DNA from: Gillisia sp.
Lineage (GTDB): Bacteria > Bacteroidota > Bacteroidia > Flavobacteriales > Flavobacteriaceae
Direction of reading: 5' to 3'
Assembly: GCA_024635655.1 (NCBI GenBank)
Contig: JAGXIL010000019.1
Location: 1-64,000, forward strand
Length of the DNA: 64,000 nucleotides
The notes below the pieces were generated by a model that was not told the origin of the DNA, did not search any database, and saw only the letters and a program-made list of their open reading frames with translations. Both the position numbers and the translations under genes were made by a program. This document shows, in pieces, positions 34,679 to 43,585 of this stretch (position 1 is the first letter of the stretch; the number at the start of each line of letters is the position of its first letter).

Positions 34679-36487
34679 ATGGGTATTGTCTCCGCAAAAG
34701 AAGTAGCTAAAGTGATGAACCTGGATAAACTGGGACCTTTGGGCACATCTATTGGCTGGATGATCTTGCATACTACAAGGCTATCTACAATTAACAAGGA
34801 ATACGAGAAACGCAAGAATCTAAAGGGGGAGGATTTTATTTCATCTATTCTTGAAGGATTTGAGATAAAATTTGAGATCCCTGAAAAAGATCTTAAACGC
34901 ATTCCTAAAACAGGGGCGTTTATTACCATTTCCAACCACCCTCTGGGTGGCATAGATGGAATGATCCTTTTAAAGACCTTACTTGCCCAACGCAGTGATT
35001 ATAAGGTAATAGCTAATTTCCTGTTACACCGGCTGGAACCTGTACGGCCTTATATTATGCCTGTAAATCCTTTTGAGGAACACAAGGATGCCAAATCCAG
35101 CATTTCCGGAATAAAGCAGGCTATTGCTCATCTTAAAGACGGCCATGCGCTGGGAATTTTTCCCGCCGGGGAAGTGTCAACCTATATTCAGGAGCGAAGA
35201 ATAGTTGATAAACCCTGGGAGCCGGGTGCCATGAAGCTCATCCAAAAAGCTAATGTCCCCGTAATCCCAATTTATTTTCATGCAAAGAACAGCACCTTTT
35301 TTTACCGACTGGCAGGCCTAAGTGACATTTTACGCACGGCTAAACTCCCCAGTGAAATGCTTACTCAAAAGAAGCGTAAGATAAAAGTTCGAATTGGGAA
35401 TGCGATTTCGCCGGAAGAACAGGCTGCACATCCTAACCTGGAAACTTTTACTGCTTTTTTACGCCGGAAAACATATATGCTGGCCAATTCTTTTGAGAAA
35501 AAACGACTATTAGACAACATAAATAAAAGCCTTAAATTACCCAAAGCTGCTCCTAAAAATATTGCCGTAGAAACCCAACAGGAGCTTATTGAAGCAGAAA
35601 TTCAAACCTGCAGAATATTGGATAAACGCCTGCTGGAAAGTAAAAATTACGAGGTTTTTCTGGCCAAAAAAGAAATCGTTCCTTATATTGTTAAGGAGCT
35701 GGGGCGGCTTCGGGAGATCACCTTCCGGGAGATTGGAGAAGGCACCAACAAGGCCATTGATCTTGACAGATTTGATGACTATTATTACCATATGTTTCTT
35801 TGGGACAATGATGCCAGGAAAGTAGCTGGTGCTTATCGTATGGGAATGGGAGCTGAAATCTATAAAAAATACGGGATAGACGGATTTTACCTGCAGGATC
35901 TTTTTCGTTTTGAACCAGAACTTCACAAGATGATGAGCCAGTCTATAGAAATGGGTAGAGCTTTCATTATAAAAGAATATCAACAACGACCTATGCCCCT
36001 GTTCTTACTGTGGAAGGGGATCGTGCACTGTACCTTACGCTTTCCGGAGCACAAATTCCTTATAGGCGGAGTAACGATCAGTGATAAATTTTCCAATTTT
36101 TCAAAATCCCTAATGATAGAGTTCATGCGATCAAATTTTTATGATCAGGAAGTAGCTCAATACATTCGGCCTAAAAAAGAATTTAAGGTAAAGCTGAAAG
36201 ATGAAGACAAGGAGATGATCTTTGATTCCAGTGAGGCAGACCTCAACAAATTTGACAAATTTATAGAAGAACTAGAGCCGGACAGCCTTAGGCTCCCCGT
36301 TTTGATCAAAAAATATATCAAGCAAAATGCAAGGGTTGTAGCTTTTAATGTAGATCCATTATTCAATAATGCCGTAGACGGATTAATGTACATTAAAATT
36401 GCCGATCTTCCGGAAAGTACTGTTAAACCGGTGATGGAGGAGCTCCAAAAAGAGCTGGAACAAAAATCAACCTCCTCAAGCCTGTAA
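34679..36487 (+). CDS. Bifunctional acyltransferase, OlsF-like aminolipid synthase
   Basis: A 602-residue fusion. Residues about 60-290 are a PlsC-type lysophospholipid acyltransferase with the HX4D motif as SNHPLGGIDG and a GIFPAGEVSTY block. Residues about 310-580 are an OlsB/hemolysin-like GNAT domain (GRLREITFREIGEGTNKAID, DYYYHMFLWDN, GAYRMGMG, FYLQDLFRFEP). This order, O-acyltransferase then N-acyltransferase, is that of OlsF, which makes ornithine lipid from ornithine in two steps; Bacteroidetes also make glycine lipids with separate GlsA/GlsB. The amino acid used here cannot be told from sequence. Acts at the inner membrane. Confidence 0.8.
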   Translation: MGIVSAKEVAKVMNLDKLGPLGTSIGWMILHTTRLSTINKEYEKRKNLKGEDFISSILEGFEIKFEIPEKDLKRIPKTGAFITISNHPLGGIDGMILLKTLLAQRSDYKVIANFLLHRLEPVRPYIMPVNPFEEHKDAKSSISGIKQAIAHLKDGHALGIFPAGEVSTYIQERRIVDKPWEPGAMKLIQKANVPVIPIYFHAKNSTFFYRLAGLSDILRTAKLPSEMLTQKKRKIKVRIGNAISPEEQAAHPNLETFTAFLRRKTYMLANSFEKKRLLDNINKSLKLPKAAPKNIAVETQQELIEAEIQTCRILDKRLLESKNYEVFLAKKEIVPYIVKELGRLREITFREIGEGTNKAIDLDRFDDYYYHMFLWDNDARKVAGAYRMGMGAEIYKKYGIDGFYLQDLFRFEPELHKMMSQSIEMGRAFIIKEYQQRPMPLFLLWKGIVHCTLRFPEHKFLIGGVTISDKFSNFSKSLMIEFMRSNFYDQEVAQYIRPKKEFKVKLKDEDKEMIFDSSEADLNKFDKFIEELEPDSLRLPVLIKKYIKQNARVVAFNVDPLFNNAVDGLMYIKIADLPESTVKPVMEELQKELEQKSTSSSL

Positions 36488-36581
36488 ATCCCATCTCACG
36501 TGTTAATCTCTTGTTATTCCAATGCCGGGTTTTGGCATTGGGCTGGCTGATGCTTATATTCCATTATTAAATCTTATTACA

Positions 36582-37226
36582 ATGGAAAAAGTATTAGTTA
36601 TAGGCGCAACAGGCCAAACTGGCAAAAGAGTCATTGAGATCCTGAACAGTTCTGAAAGTTTCAAACCTATTGCCATGATAAGGAAAGAGGAGCAAAAGGA
36701 GATCTTTGATGATATGGAGGTAGAAACGGTGATGGGCGATCTGGAAAAAGAGGTAGATCACGCGTTGAAGGGAATTGATAAAGTGATATTTGCAGCAGGT
36801 TCCGGAGGTGATACAGGGGAAGACAAAACCATTTCTGTAGATCAGCAGGGAGCTATTAAAGTTATAGATGCCGCTAAAAAGGCGAAGGTTAAAAAATTTG
36901 TCATGCTTAGTGCCATGGGTGCCGATGATCCTTCGCAGCACAAGAAACTGGAAGTGTACCTGGAAGCGAAGAAAAAAGCCGATGAACATTTACGGGAAAG
37001 CGGAATTCCATATACCATTCTGCGTCCCGGAGCATTAACTGATGATATGGGGCTGGCCAAGGTAAAACTTGCGGAAAAACTAAATGAGCAAGGGGAGATC
37101 TCGCGCGACGATGTAGCTTTTCTACTGGTGATGAGCCTGGCAGATCCACTGGTAAAGAATAAAACAATTGAGGCCCTGGAAGGAAAGGAGTCTATAAAAT
37201 CGGCTATTATTGAAGCCAGCAGGTAA
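36582..37226 (+). CDS. Atypical short-chain dehydrogenase, NAD(P)-binding (NmrA/YwnB-like)
   Basis: A 214-residue Rossmann protein: KVLVIGATGQTGKRVIEIL (GxxGxxG, residues 3-21), AAGSGGDTGEDKT, KKFVMLSAMGADDP, YTILRPGALTDD. This is the pattern of atypical SDR proteins that sense or bind NAD(P) and often lack a classical YxxxK. ATG at 36582 chosen, 20 codons inside a longer reading. Ends 7 bases before the ywbE-like gene, so the two are probably cotranscribed. Confidence 0.85.
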   Translation: MEKVLVIGATGQTGKRVIEILNSSESFKPIAMIRKEEQKEIFDDMEVETVMGDLEKEVDHALKGIDKVIFAAGSGGDTGEDKTISVDQQGAIKVIDAAKKAKVKKFVMLSAMGADDPSQHKKLEVYLEAKKKADEHLRESGIPYTILRPGALTDDMGLAKVKLAEKLNEQGEISRDDVAFLLVMSLADPLVKNKTIEALEGKESIKSAIIEASR

Positions 37227-37233
37227 CATTTAT

Positions 37234-37434
37234 ATGAAACCTACAAGAAAAGAAATAAGCCCCGGTACCCAGGTGGCGATCGTACAAAAACAAGATCAGC
37301 GGGCGGGAATTTTGACAGAAGGTACAGTAGCAGATATTCTCACCAATTCTCCGGCTCATCCGCACGGGATAAAGGTTAGGCTGGAATCTGGAGAAGTAGG
37401 AAGAGTGCAGAAGATTATAAGTAAGATTGCGTGA
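37234..37434 (+). CDS. YwbE family protein
   Basis: A 66-residue protein matching the small YwbE family: KPTRKEISPGTQVAIVQKQD, then GTVADILTNSPAHPHGIKVR and LESGEVGRVQKI. The role of the family is not established. ATG at 37234; an earlier start in the same frame overlaps the preceding gene and is not needed. Confidence 0.88.
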   Translation: MKPTRKEISPGTQVAIVQKQDQRAGILTEGTVADILTNSPAHPHGIKVRLESGEVGRVQKIISKIA

Positions 37435-37499
37435 GCAGTTATAAATCAATGAATGCCGTTCATTAAAAGACTCAACGTGACTTTTCGGAAAGAGAGCTG

Positions 37500-37657
37500 T
37501 GTCAGGCTGAGCTGGCGATAGCAAAAGGTCGAAGCCGGGTTGTAAATGAGAGTTTAGAAGTAAATAGATTACCTTTTCTTTCAAAAGCATCCTTCGACCA
37601 GGCCTCCAGACATTATTAACATAAAAGATGCTCTTGGTTCGGCCGCTCAGGACGACA
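37500..37657. repeat. MITE-like repeat unit with TGTCA...GCTGAGC ends
   Basis: Starts TGTCAGGCTGAGC (37500-37512) and ends GCTCAGGACGACA (37645-37657), which is the reverse complement of the start at 10 of 13 positions. The 158 bases contain no gene. The end type resembles the units at 47975-48117 and 48667 onward (TGTCA...GCGCAGTCGAG). Confidence 0.5.
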
Positions 37658-37687
37658 TTTTGCTAAGCAGACTATCACAACCAGCCC

Positions 37688-38635
37688 CTACTTCCCCTTC
37701 CCAAACCTGGCAAGGATCTTATCAACAATGGTTTGAGCCAGCTTTTCAAGAGATTCCTCAGTCCAGCCGGCGACGTGGGGGGTGAAGAGAACGTTCTCTA
37801 AAAACATGAGTTCCTGCAGGGCTTCAGGTATTTCCTTTTCTGCAAACAGGCTTTCAAATGATGATTTTTCATACTCCAATACATCCAGGCCGGCGCCAAG
37901 GATCTTGCCTTCAATCAATGCCTGTACAAGATCTGCGGTTACTACACTTTTTCCACGGGCGGTATTAATAAACCAAAATGGGTTTTTGAAACCATTGATG
38001 AAGTGGGAGTCTACCATCATATTAGTTTCAGCTGTCCAGGGAGTATGCAGACTTAGTACCTCTACTTTTTCCTGAAATTCAGCAAATTCCACCTGCCGGG
38101 CATTTATGTCTCCCACCCCGGGTTTGATATCATAACACAGCACCTCAACCTCAAATCCGCGTAATTTTTTTGCAAAGGCTTTTCCCATATTACCATAGCC
38201 CAATATTCCCACAGTTTTTCCGTCAAGTTCTATTCCGCGATTGGCTTCGCGGTGCCAGTAACCCTTGCGGACTTCCCTGTCGGCTTTATTGAATTTATTG
38301 AAAAGGGAAAGGATCATTCCCAAAGCGTGTTCTGCTACAGCGTTTCGGTTTCCCTCGGGAGCTGAGAAGAGGGAGATCCCTTTTTCTTTAGCATACTCCA
38401 CATCAATACTTTCAAGCCCTGCTCCTACTCTACCAATGAATTTCAGGTTCGGGGTAGCATCCAGGAATTCCCTGCCAATATAAAATCTGCTTCTGATAAC
38501 CAGGCCATCGATAAGATGTCCGTTCTCAAGGATCTCTTCAACCGTCTGGTTATATGCGACAATATTACGATGCCCTGCTTCCTCAAGTTTTTTCAGCAAT
38601 AAAGGGTGATTACTATCGGCATGAAGTATGATCAT
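37688..38635 (-). CDS. D-isomer-specific 2-hydroxyacid dehydrogenase
   Basis: A 315-residue NAD-dependent dehydrogenase of the SerA/GyaR family. Cofactor motif GILGYGNMGKAFAKKL (about 147-162), catalytic Arg in NTARGKSVV, Glu in AGLDVLEYEK and His in TPHVAGWTEES. Shorter than most phosphoglycerate dehydrogenases and without an ACT domain, so the exact substrate (3-phosphoglycerate, glyoxylate or another 2-oxoacid) is open. Eight bases downstream of the cupin gene. Confidence 0.88.
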   Translation of the reverse strand: MIILHADSNHPLLLKKLEEAGHRNIVAYNQTVEEILENGHLIDGLVIRSRFYIGREFLDATPNLKFIGRVGAGLESIDVEYAKEKGISLFSAPEGNRNAVAEHALGMILSLFNKFNKADREVRKGYWHREANRGIELDGKTVGILGYGNMGKAFAKKLRGFEVEVLCYDIKPGVGDINARQVEFAEFQEKVEVLSLHTPWTAETNMMVDSHFINGFKNPFWFINTARGKSVVTADLVQALIEGKILGAGLDVLEYEKSSFESLFAEKEIPEALQELMFLENVLFTPHVAGWTEESLEKLAQTIVDKILARFGKGK

Positions 38636-38643
38636 CTTATTTT

Positions 38644-39009
38644 CTAAATTTTTGGATAGTCATCTACAGTAAGGGAATTTTGAGTGTCCCCGGTGTGTTT
38701 TACACTTAGTTTTTCAAAAAGCATGATATGAACTTCTTCATCATTTTTGGTCATCGGGCAATGTTTTACTCCCCTTGGAACCACAATGATCTCCCCCTGA
38801 TTTACCTCTACAGTACGATCTTCAAACTGGATGTAAAGCGTCCCTTTTACAACCTGAAAAAGCTCGTCTTCTTCATCGTGCTGATGCCAGACAAACTCTC
38901 CTTTTACTTTTGCCAACAGTACCTGCATTTCATTCACCGTAGCAATTTGATGCGGGTGCCAGTGTTTACTGAATTGTTCTAATTTTTGTAAAGGATCAAT
39001 CGGGTTCAT
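38644..39009 (-). CDS. Small cupin-domain protein
   Basis: A 121-residue single cupin. Metal-binding residues are seen in VWHQHDEEDELFQVVKGTL (about 56-74) and in PRGVKHCP. Such proteins are sugar isomerases, dioxygenases or sensors; the substrate is unknown. Lies between mgtE and the 2-hydroxyacid dehydrogenase, with short gaps on both sides, so it may be in one operon with them. Confidence 0.85.
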   Translation of the reverse strand: MNPIDPLQKLEQFSKHWHPHQIATVNEMQVLLAKVKGEFVWHQHDEEDELFQVVKGTLYIQFEDRTVEVNQGEIIVVPRGVKHCPMTKNDEEVHIMLFEKLSVKHTGDTQNSLTVDDYPKI

Positions 39010-39030
39010 TGGAATAAGTTGCTTTAAAGA

Positions 39031-40383
39031 TTAAAATCCGAAAATGAGTTTTGCTATTGAAAAATAGATCAATATTCCAAAAATGTCATTGCTGGTTGTG
39101 ATAAAGGGTCCGGTAGCCATCGCCGGATCGATTCCCTGTTTGTCAAGAATAATGGGGACAAACGTTCCAATTAGGGAGGCAATAATAATAACAGAGATAA
39201 GGGAAATTCCTACCGTAAGGCCAAAAATCATTGGGAATCCAAGCACGTAATACGCACCTAAACACAAGATAATGGCTAAGACCACTCCATTGAACAAGCT
39301 TAGTCCCACCTCTTTTAAAAGTCTTTTGACTAAGGTCCCCCGCAGGCTGTTATTGGCAAGACCCTGAAGTACAATAGCCGAAGATTGAACGCCCACATTT
39401 CCTGCCATTGCGGCAATAAGAGGTACAAAAAAGAAGAGTTCGCCATATTTTTCCATGGCACCCTCAAAAGTTCCCAGTACCGTGACACTTACAAATCCTC
39501 CGAACAAGGCAAGAACCAGCCATGGTAACCGGGCGCGTGTTAACCTCCAGATGCTGTCATCGGCCTCTACATCTTCCGAAATACCAGCCGCCATCTGGTA
39601 ATCTTTTTCAGCTTCATCTTTTATAAAATCTACAATATCATCAATAGTAATTCTACCTACAAGACGATTCATTTCATCTACTACCGGGATGGCTTCCAAA
39701 TCATACTTCTGCATGATCTGTGCAACCTCCTCGGCCGGGGTATGCACATTTACATAGTCAACCTTGGGTATATAAATGTCTTGAATGTGGGCATTACTGG
39801 GAGCAGTGATGAGGTCTTTTAACGAAAGCCTGCCTTTAAGTTTATTTTTATCATCTACCACGTAGATGGAATGCACCCGGGTAACATCCTCGGCCTGCGC
39901 GCGCATTTCAGCCATGCAGCCGGTAACGCTCCAGTTTTCATTCACTTTCACCAACTCTTTGGCCATTAATCCCCCTGCAGAATCTTCAGCAAAGCGGAGC
40001 AGTTCCACAATATTATCGGCGTGTTCCTCATCCAGGATCTCGGCAATTACACTTTGCTGGCGCTCCTCCGATAATTCTGCGATAATATCGGCAGCGTCAT
40101 CAGTATCCATCTCCTCCAGCTCCTCTGCGATCTCTTTGGCTGAAAGGTTTTCGAGTATACGTTCCCGTACCCCCTCTTCCAGCTCCATTAAAGCTTCGGC
40201 AGTCTTTACACTGTCCAACAATTTAATGATATAGGTCGCTTCATCCAAATCCAGCTCTGAAATGATCTCGGCAATATCTGCCGGGTGAACCTCCTCCAAT
40301 ACCAATTGTAACTCTTTATCGTTTTTTTGCTCGATAAATGTTTCAATTTGTTGGATTAATTCATCATTCAGTTGAAATTGCAT
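39031..40383 (-). CDS. mgtE: Magnesium transporter MgtE
   Basis: A 450-residue Mg2+ channel/transporter. Residues about 1-130 form the acidic MgtE N domain ([20 protein letters not shown] type repeats), 135-260 are two CBS domains ([40 protein letters not shown]), and the last 170 residues are five membrane helices with the conserved [20 protein letters not shown] stretch. The family closes when cytoplasmic Mg2+ binds the N and CBS domains. Its ATG lies inside the rsmA 3' end (20-base overlap). Confidence 0.95.
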   Translation of the reverse strand: MQFQLNDELIQQIETFIEQKNDKELQLVLEEVHPADIAEIISELDLDEATYIIKLLDSVKTAEALMELEEGVRERILENLSAKEIAEELEEMDTDDAADIIAELSEERQQSVIAEILDEEHADNIVELLRFAEDSAGGLMAKELVKVNENWSVTGCMAEMRAQAEDVTRVHSIYVVDDKNKLKGRLSLKDLITAPSNAHIQDIYIPKVDYVNVHTPAEEVAQIMQKYDLEAIPVVDEMNRLVGRITIDDIVDFIKDEAEKDYQMAAGISEDVEADDSIWRLTRARLPWLVLALFGGFVSVTVLGTFEGAMEKYGELFFFVPLIAAMAGNVGVQSSAIVLQGLANNSLRGTLVKRLLKEVGLSLFNGVVLAIILCLGAYYVLGFPMIFGLTVGISLISVIIIASLIGTFVPIILDKQGIDPAMATGPFITTSNDIFGILIYFSIAKLIFGF

Positions 40384-41203
40384 GGGGCTGTATTTTTAAG
40401 GTAAGCTCAATAAATTGTTCTGTGCTAAGTTGTTCCGGACGCTGACCAAAGATAGCATCTTCGCGCAAATTATCGGGTAACTGGAAAATTTTTAAACTGT
40501 TCCTCAAAGTTTTTCTTCGTTGCTGAAAAGCCGTCTTTACCACCCTGAAGAAAAGGGCTTCATTACAGGGCAGGGAGTATTCTGCTTTTCGCTGCAAGCG
40601 TATTACTCCGCTTTCCACTTTGGGTGGTGGATCAAAGACCGTTGGGGGCACGGTGAACAAATAGGTGATCTCGTAAAAAGCCTGGGCTAAAACAGAGAGG
40701 ATCCCATAGGTTTTATTACCGTGTTTAGAGGCGATGCGCTGGGCTACCTCTTTCTGGAACATACCCGAAAATTCGGGTACCTGGTCCCGGTTCTCCAAAG
40801 TCTTAAATACAATTTGAGTGGAAATATTGTAAGGGAAATTCCCAATGATAGCAAATGGCTCTCCGTTGAAGATCGAGGGAACATCAAATTTTAAGAAATC
40901 TGCTTCAAGAATATTACCTTTTAAATCGGGAAAGTTTTCTTTGAGATAAGCCACGCTGTCCCAGTCTATTTCAATAACCTTGAGATCAATATCCTTTTTG
41001 ACAAGGTATTTAGTTAAAACGCCCATGCCCGGGCCTATTTCCAAAACATTTCTGTAACCATTATAGGTGAGCGCATCTGCAATATCCTTTGCGGTTTGCT
41101 CATCCTTCAGAAAATGCTGCCCCAAATGCTTTTTAGCCCTTACTTCTCCTTCGTTTTTTTCCTGCTGATTATATGGGGTACTCTTTTGATTATTCTTTTT
41201 CAT
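40364..41203 (-). CDS. rsmA: 16S rRNA dimethyladenosine transferase
   Basis: A 279-residue SAM methyltransferase that dimethylates A1518 and A1519 of 16S rRNA (KsgA). Motifs: [19 protein letters not shown] (about 24-42), [19 protein letters not shown] (SAM loop), [10 protein letters not shown] (NxPY catalytic motif) and the C-terminal helical domain. Overlaps mgtE by 20 bases. Confidence 0.96.
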   Translation of the reverse strand: MKKNNQKSTPYNQQEKNEGEVRAKKHLGQHFLKDEQTAKDIADALTYNGYRNVLEIGPGMGVLTKYLVKKDIDLKVIEIDWDSVAYLKENFPDLKGNILEADFLKFDVPSIFNGEPFAIIGNFPYNISTQIVFKTLENRDQVPEFSGMFQKEVAQRIASKHGNKTYGILSVLAQAFYEITYLFTVPPTVFDPPPKVESGVIRLQRKAEYSLPCNEALFFRVVKTAFQQRRKTLRNSLKIFQLPDNLREDAIFGQRPEQLSTEQFIELTLKIQPHAISTE

Positions 41204-41330
41204 TTTTAATTTTTCTCAATTCTCCTGGCTTTTAATGGCTTCAGAAAATAATGTTGGGGTGCATCTCAACGCAACTATCGGCAAAAATAGCCTTTGCATA
41301 TAAGTAAAGGAAATAACAGCATCTAATACT

Positions 41331-41645
41331 TTAGGAATCAAGTTCCTTCACAACTTCCATTTCTGTCCTGAAAGCAACAAACTTTCCATCAAAAGCTTTG
41401 GAGCGGGATCTCAGGTCGGCGGCATTTTCGTCATAATATTTTTGCAACATTTCTTTGCTCTCTGCTGTGTATTGTACAGAATAGGTGATCCCTCCCATTT
41501 CTTCCTTCACCATCACGCGGGACATTAAAACTTTTGTGAATTTGCCGGTGTTTAGCATGTCAGGAATATGCTCATTTTTCATCCATTCTACCCACTTCTC
41601 GTGAACATCTTCCTGAATGTTTGTCGTTACGTTGTATATGTACAT
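41331..41645 (-). CDS. DUF4286 family protein
   Basis: A 104-residue cytoplasmic protein: MYIYNVTTNIQEDVHEKWVE, WMKNEHIPDMLNTGKF, then YSVQYTAESKEMLQKYYDE. This matches the DUF4286 family of Bacteroidetes. Fold is probably a dimeric ferredoxin-like barrel; function unknown. It lies about 110 bases downstream of the TPR gene on the same strand. Confidence 0.85.
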   Translation of the reverse strand: MYIYNVTTNIQEDVHEKWVEWMKNEHIPDMLNTGKFTKVLMSRVMVKEEMGGITYSVQYTAESKEMLQKYYDENAADLRSRSKAFDGKFVAFRTEMEVVKELDS

Positions 41646-41731
41646 CTTTTAAATTGTCATTTTATTGGTAGTTGATGATTTATTTATTTAAAGTTTCTTT
41701 GTCTAAAAACCTTTTTTCGCTCTCCGCCTTT

Positions 41732-41757
41732 ACTCCCCCTTCGGGGGTTGGGGGGCT
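41732..41757. repeat. CCCCCTTCGGGGGTTGGGGGG intergenic repeat
   Basis: A CCCC-CTTC-GGGG hairpin followed by TTGGGGGGC, at the end of the TPR gene. A related TTTGGGGGCTAGGGGGCT run abuts the mfd tail at 17050-17066. I recognise the word as common in flavobacterial intergenic DNA. Confidence 0.45.
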
Positions 41758-43541
41758 TATTCTATAGAATCTCCCCGCAGCTGCCTGTAATTTTTTCTAG
41801 AATCGACAAAATAAATACTGTCAGAAAAATTAAAGATTATCTGCTCATAATATTCTTTCGCTTTGTCCGGATTTTCCAGGTGGGTATTGTAAAGTTCTGC
41901 CAATTGATAGGTAGCATTATCAGCAAGAATATCATCAGAAAAGAATTCGAGTATTTTCAAATAATTTGCTTCTGCCTGGCTCCATTTCTCTTCGACTTCG
42001 TAAATCTCTGCCTGCTTCAGCAAAGCTTCATCTTCTATCTTTTCGCCTTTGTGGTTCTTCAGGATATCCTCAAGCACATCAATAGCCTCCTGAGGTTTAT
42101 TCTGAAAAGCAAGCAGATCAGCCCGGGCAAACTTTTTAAGTGCAGTTTGGGTAGAATCTTCAAGAGAATTATCTTTTATCAACAGGCTTAGCTCCATTGC
42201 ATCATTGGCGATCAACTGGGAAGCTGAAGCTTTTAACACGTCCAGCTGATTTTGAGCCCATTCAAAATCTCCTTTATAATAACTGGTTTTTGCCACTTTA
42301 TACCTGGCCTCCTGAGACATTTCATCATTTTTCACAAGGTTCTGTACCTGGGAATAATAGATAAGCGCCTGGTTAAATTTTTCTTCCAGTACAAGTACAT
42401 CGGCAAGTACCATTTTAACCGCTGCAACGTCAAAATTAGAGAGATTTTTTTCGGAAAGTTCTTTCATAAGGTTAATGGCTTCGGAAGGTTCTTCCATTTC
42501 AAAAGCCAAAAACCGGGCATAATCCAGTTGCAGTCTTATTGTTTCCGGACCTGTACCAAAGCGGGTAAAGAGTTCCTGAAATTCCTTCTTAATAGCGGCA
42601 TAATCTGAAGTTTTTGCAGTCTCTATCTTCATCTCAAGCAGTAACTGATATGCCTGAAGCAGGATATTATCTGAAGGCGTTTCTTCAATAATAAAGCTTA
42701 CCAGGTCTTTTGCGGTTTCCAGGTCCCCATCGTTCTTGGCAATTATGGTGAGCTGAATAATACGCTGCAGATCTCCATTATTACGCCGATAGATCGCCTT
42801 TTCCTGGGCAAAGGATTTGTTGTATTCCTTTTGTTGTACAAACAACCAGGCCAGCATTTCATTATACACCATATCCTGGTTTTCCTGAAGCCGCTGTAAT
42901 AATAATTTTCTTAAGGCCATGTTGGCAGGATTTGATGCATCTTCAAGAATGTACCGGTCAAATTCCCGTACCAGGTTATAACTTAGTTCCGGCTCCTTTT
43001 CCATAAGGTCAAGGTAGGAAGTGAACATCTCCTCGAGTTTTCCCTGTTCCCCGTAGATGCGGGCCAGAGGAAGGTCAAATTTCATCTCTGTACTAGCCGC
43101 AATTCCCAATTTATAAGCTTCGGCAGCCTCATCAAGTAAGCTGTATTTCTCAAAAGTACGGGCAACAGAGTAGGTGTAATTGGGATTTTCTTTTAGTTCC
43201 TCCAGGGCCATTTGATAATATTCCTTAGCTTTTTCCTGCTGCTGTTGCATGGCTGCGTTATTTCCTAGCTCAATAAGTATATTTGGACTGCTCGAAAGCC
43301 GCTTTTGCCTTTCCAGCAGAAGATTGCCTGCGGTCGCGAAATCTTCCAGTTGTTGATGTGCCGTAATCAATCCGTAGAAGTAGGTAGAATTCCCGGGATT
43401 TTCCTTTACCAGTTGCTGATAAGTTTGAAGCGCTTTTTCATATTCTCCCTGGTCAAGATAATTGCGCGCAAGCTGGTCGCTCTGTGCAAACAGACCGAAA
43501 CTGATAAAAAAACAGCCCGCTATGAAAATGAAAAAACGCAT
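41757..43541 (-). CDS. Exported tetratricopeptide-repeat protein
   Basis: A 594-residue protein with a signal peptide (FFIFIAGCFFISFGLFAQ; the internal cysteine at residue 10 is not in a convincing lipobox). It is almost entirely TPR helices: YEKALQTYQQLVKENPGNST, QEKAKEYYQMALEELKENPN, NQALIYYSQVQNLVKNDEMS, SQAEANYLKILEFFSDDILA. Likely periplasmic scaffold or adaptor. Ligand unknown. Follows serS on the same strand, 44 bases away. Confidence 0.85.
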   Translation of the reverse strand: MRFFIFIAGCFFISFGLFAQSDQLARNYLDQGEYEKALQTYQQLVKENPGNSTYFYGLITAHQQLEDFATAGNLLLERQKRLSSSPNILIELGNNAAMQQQQEKAKEYYQMALEELKENPNYTYSVARTFEKYSLLDEAAEAYKLGIAASTEMKFDLPLARIYGEQGKLEEMFTSYLDLMEKEPELSYNLVREFDRYILEDASNPANMALRKLLLQRLQENQDMVYNEMLAWLFVQQKEYNKSFAQEKAIYRRNNGDLQRIIQLTIIAKNDGDLETAKDLVSFIIEETPSDNILLQAYQLLLEMKIETAKTSDYAAIKKEFQELFTRFGTGPETIRLQLDYARFLAFEMEEPSEAINLMKELSEKNLSNFDVAAVKMVLADVLVLEEKFNQALIYYSQVQNLVKNDEMSQEARYKVAKTSYYKGDFEWAQNQLDVLKASASQLIANDAMELSLLIKDNSLEDSTQTALKKFARADLLAFQNKPQEAIDVLEDILKNHKGEKIEDEALLKQAEIYEVEEKWSQAEANYLKILEFFSDDILADNATYQLAELYNTHLENPDKAKEYYEQIIFNFSDSIYFVDSRKNYRQLRGDSIE

Positions 43542-43585
43542 GTTGTAAAGATAACAAAATGCGTTGTTAGTAAAATTTAAAAATG

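Noticed and set aside
41748-42191. 147-codon plus-strand frame
   Set aside because: Antisense to the TPR gene; hydrophobic only because it mirrors E/K-rich helices.
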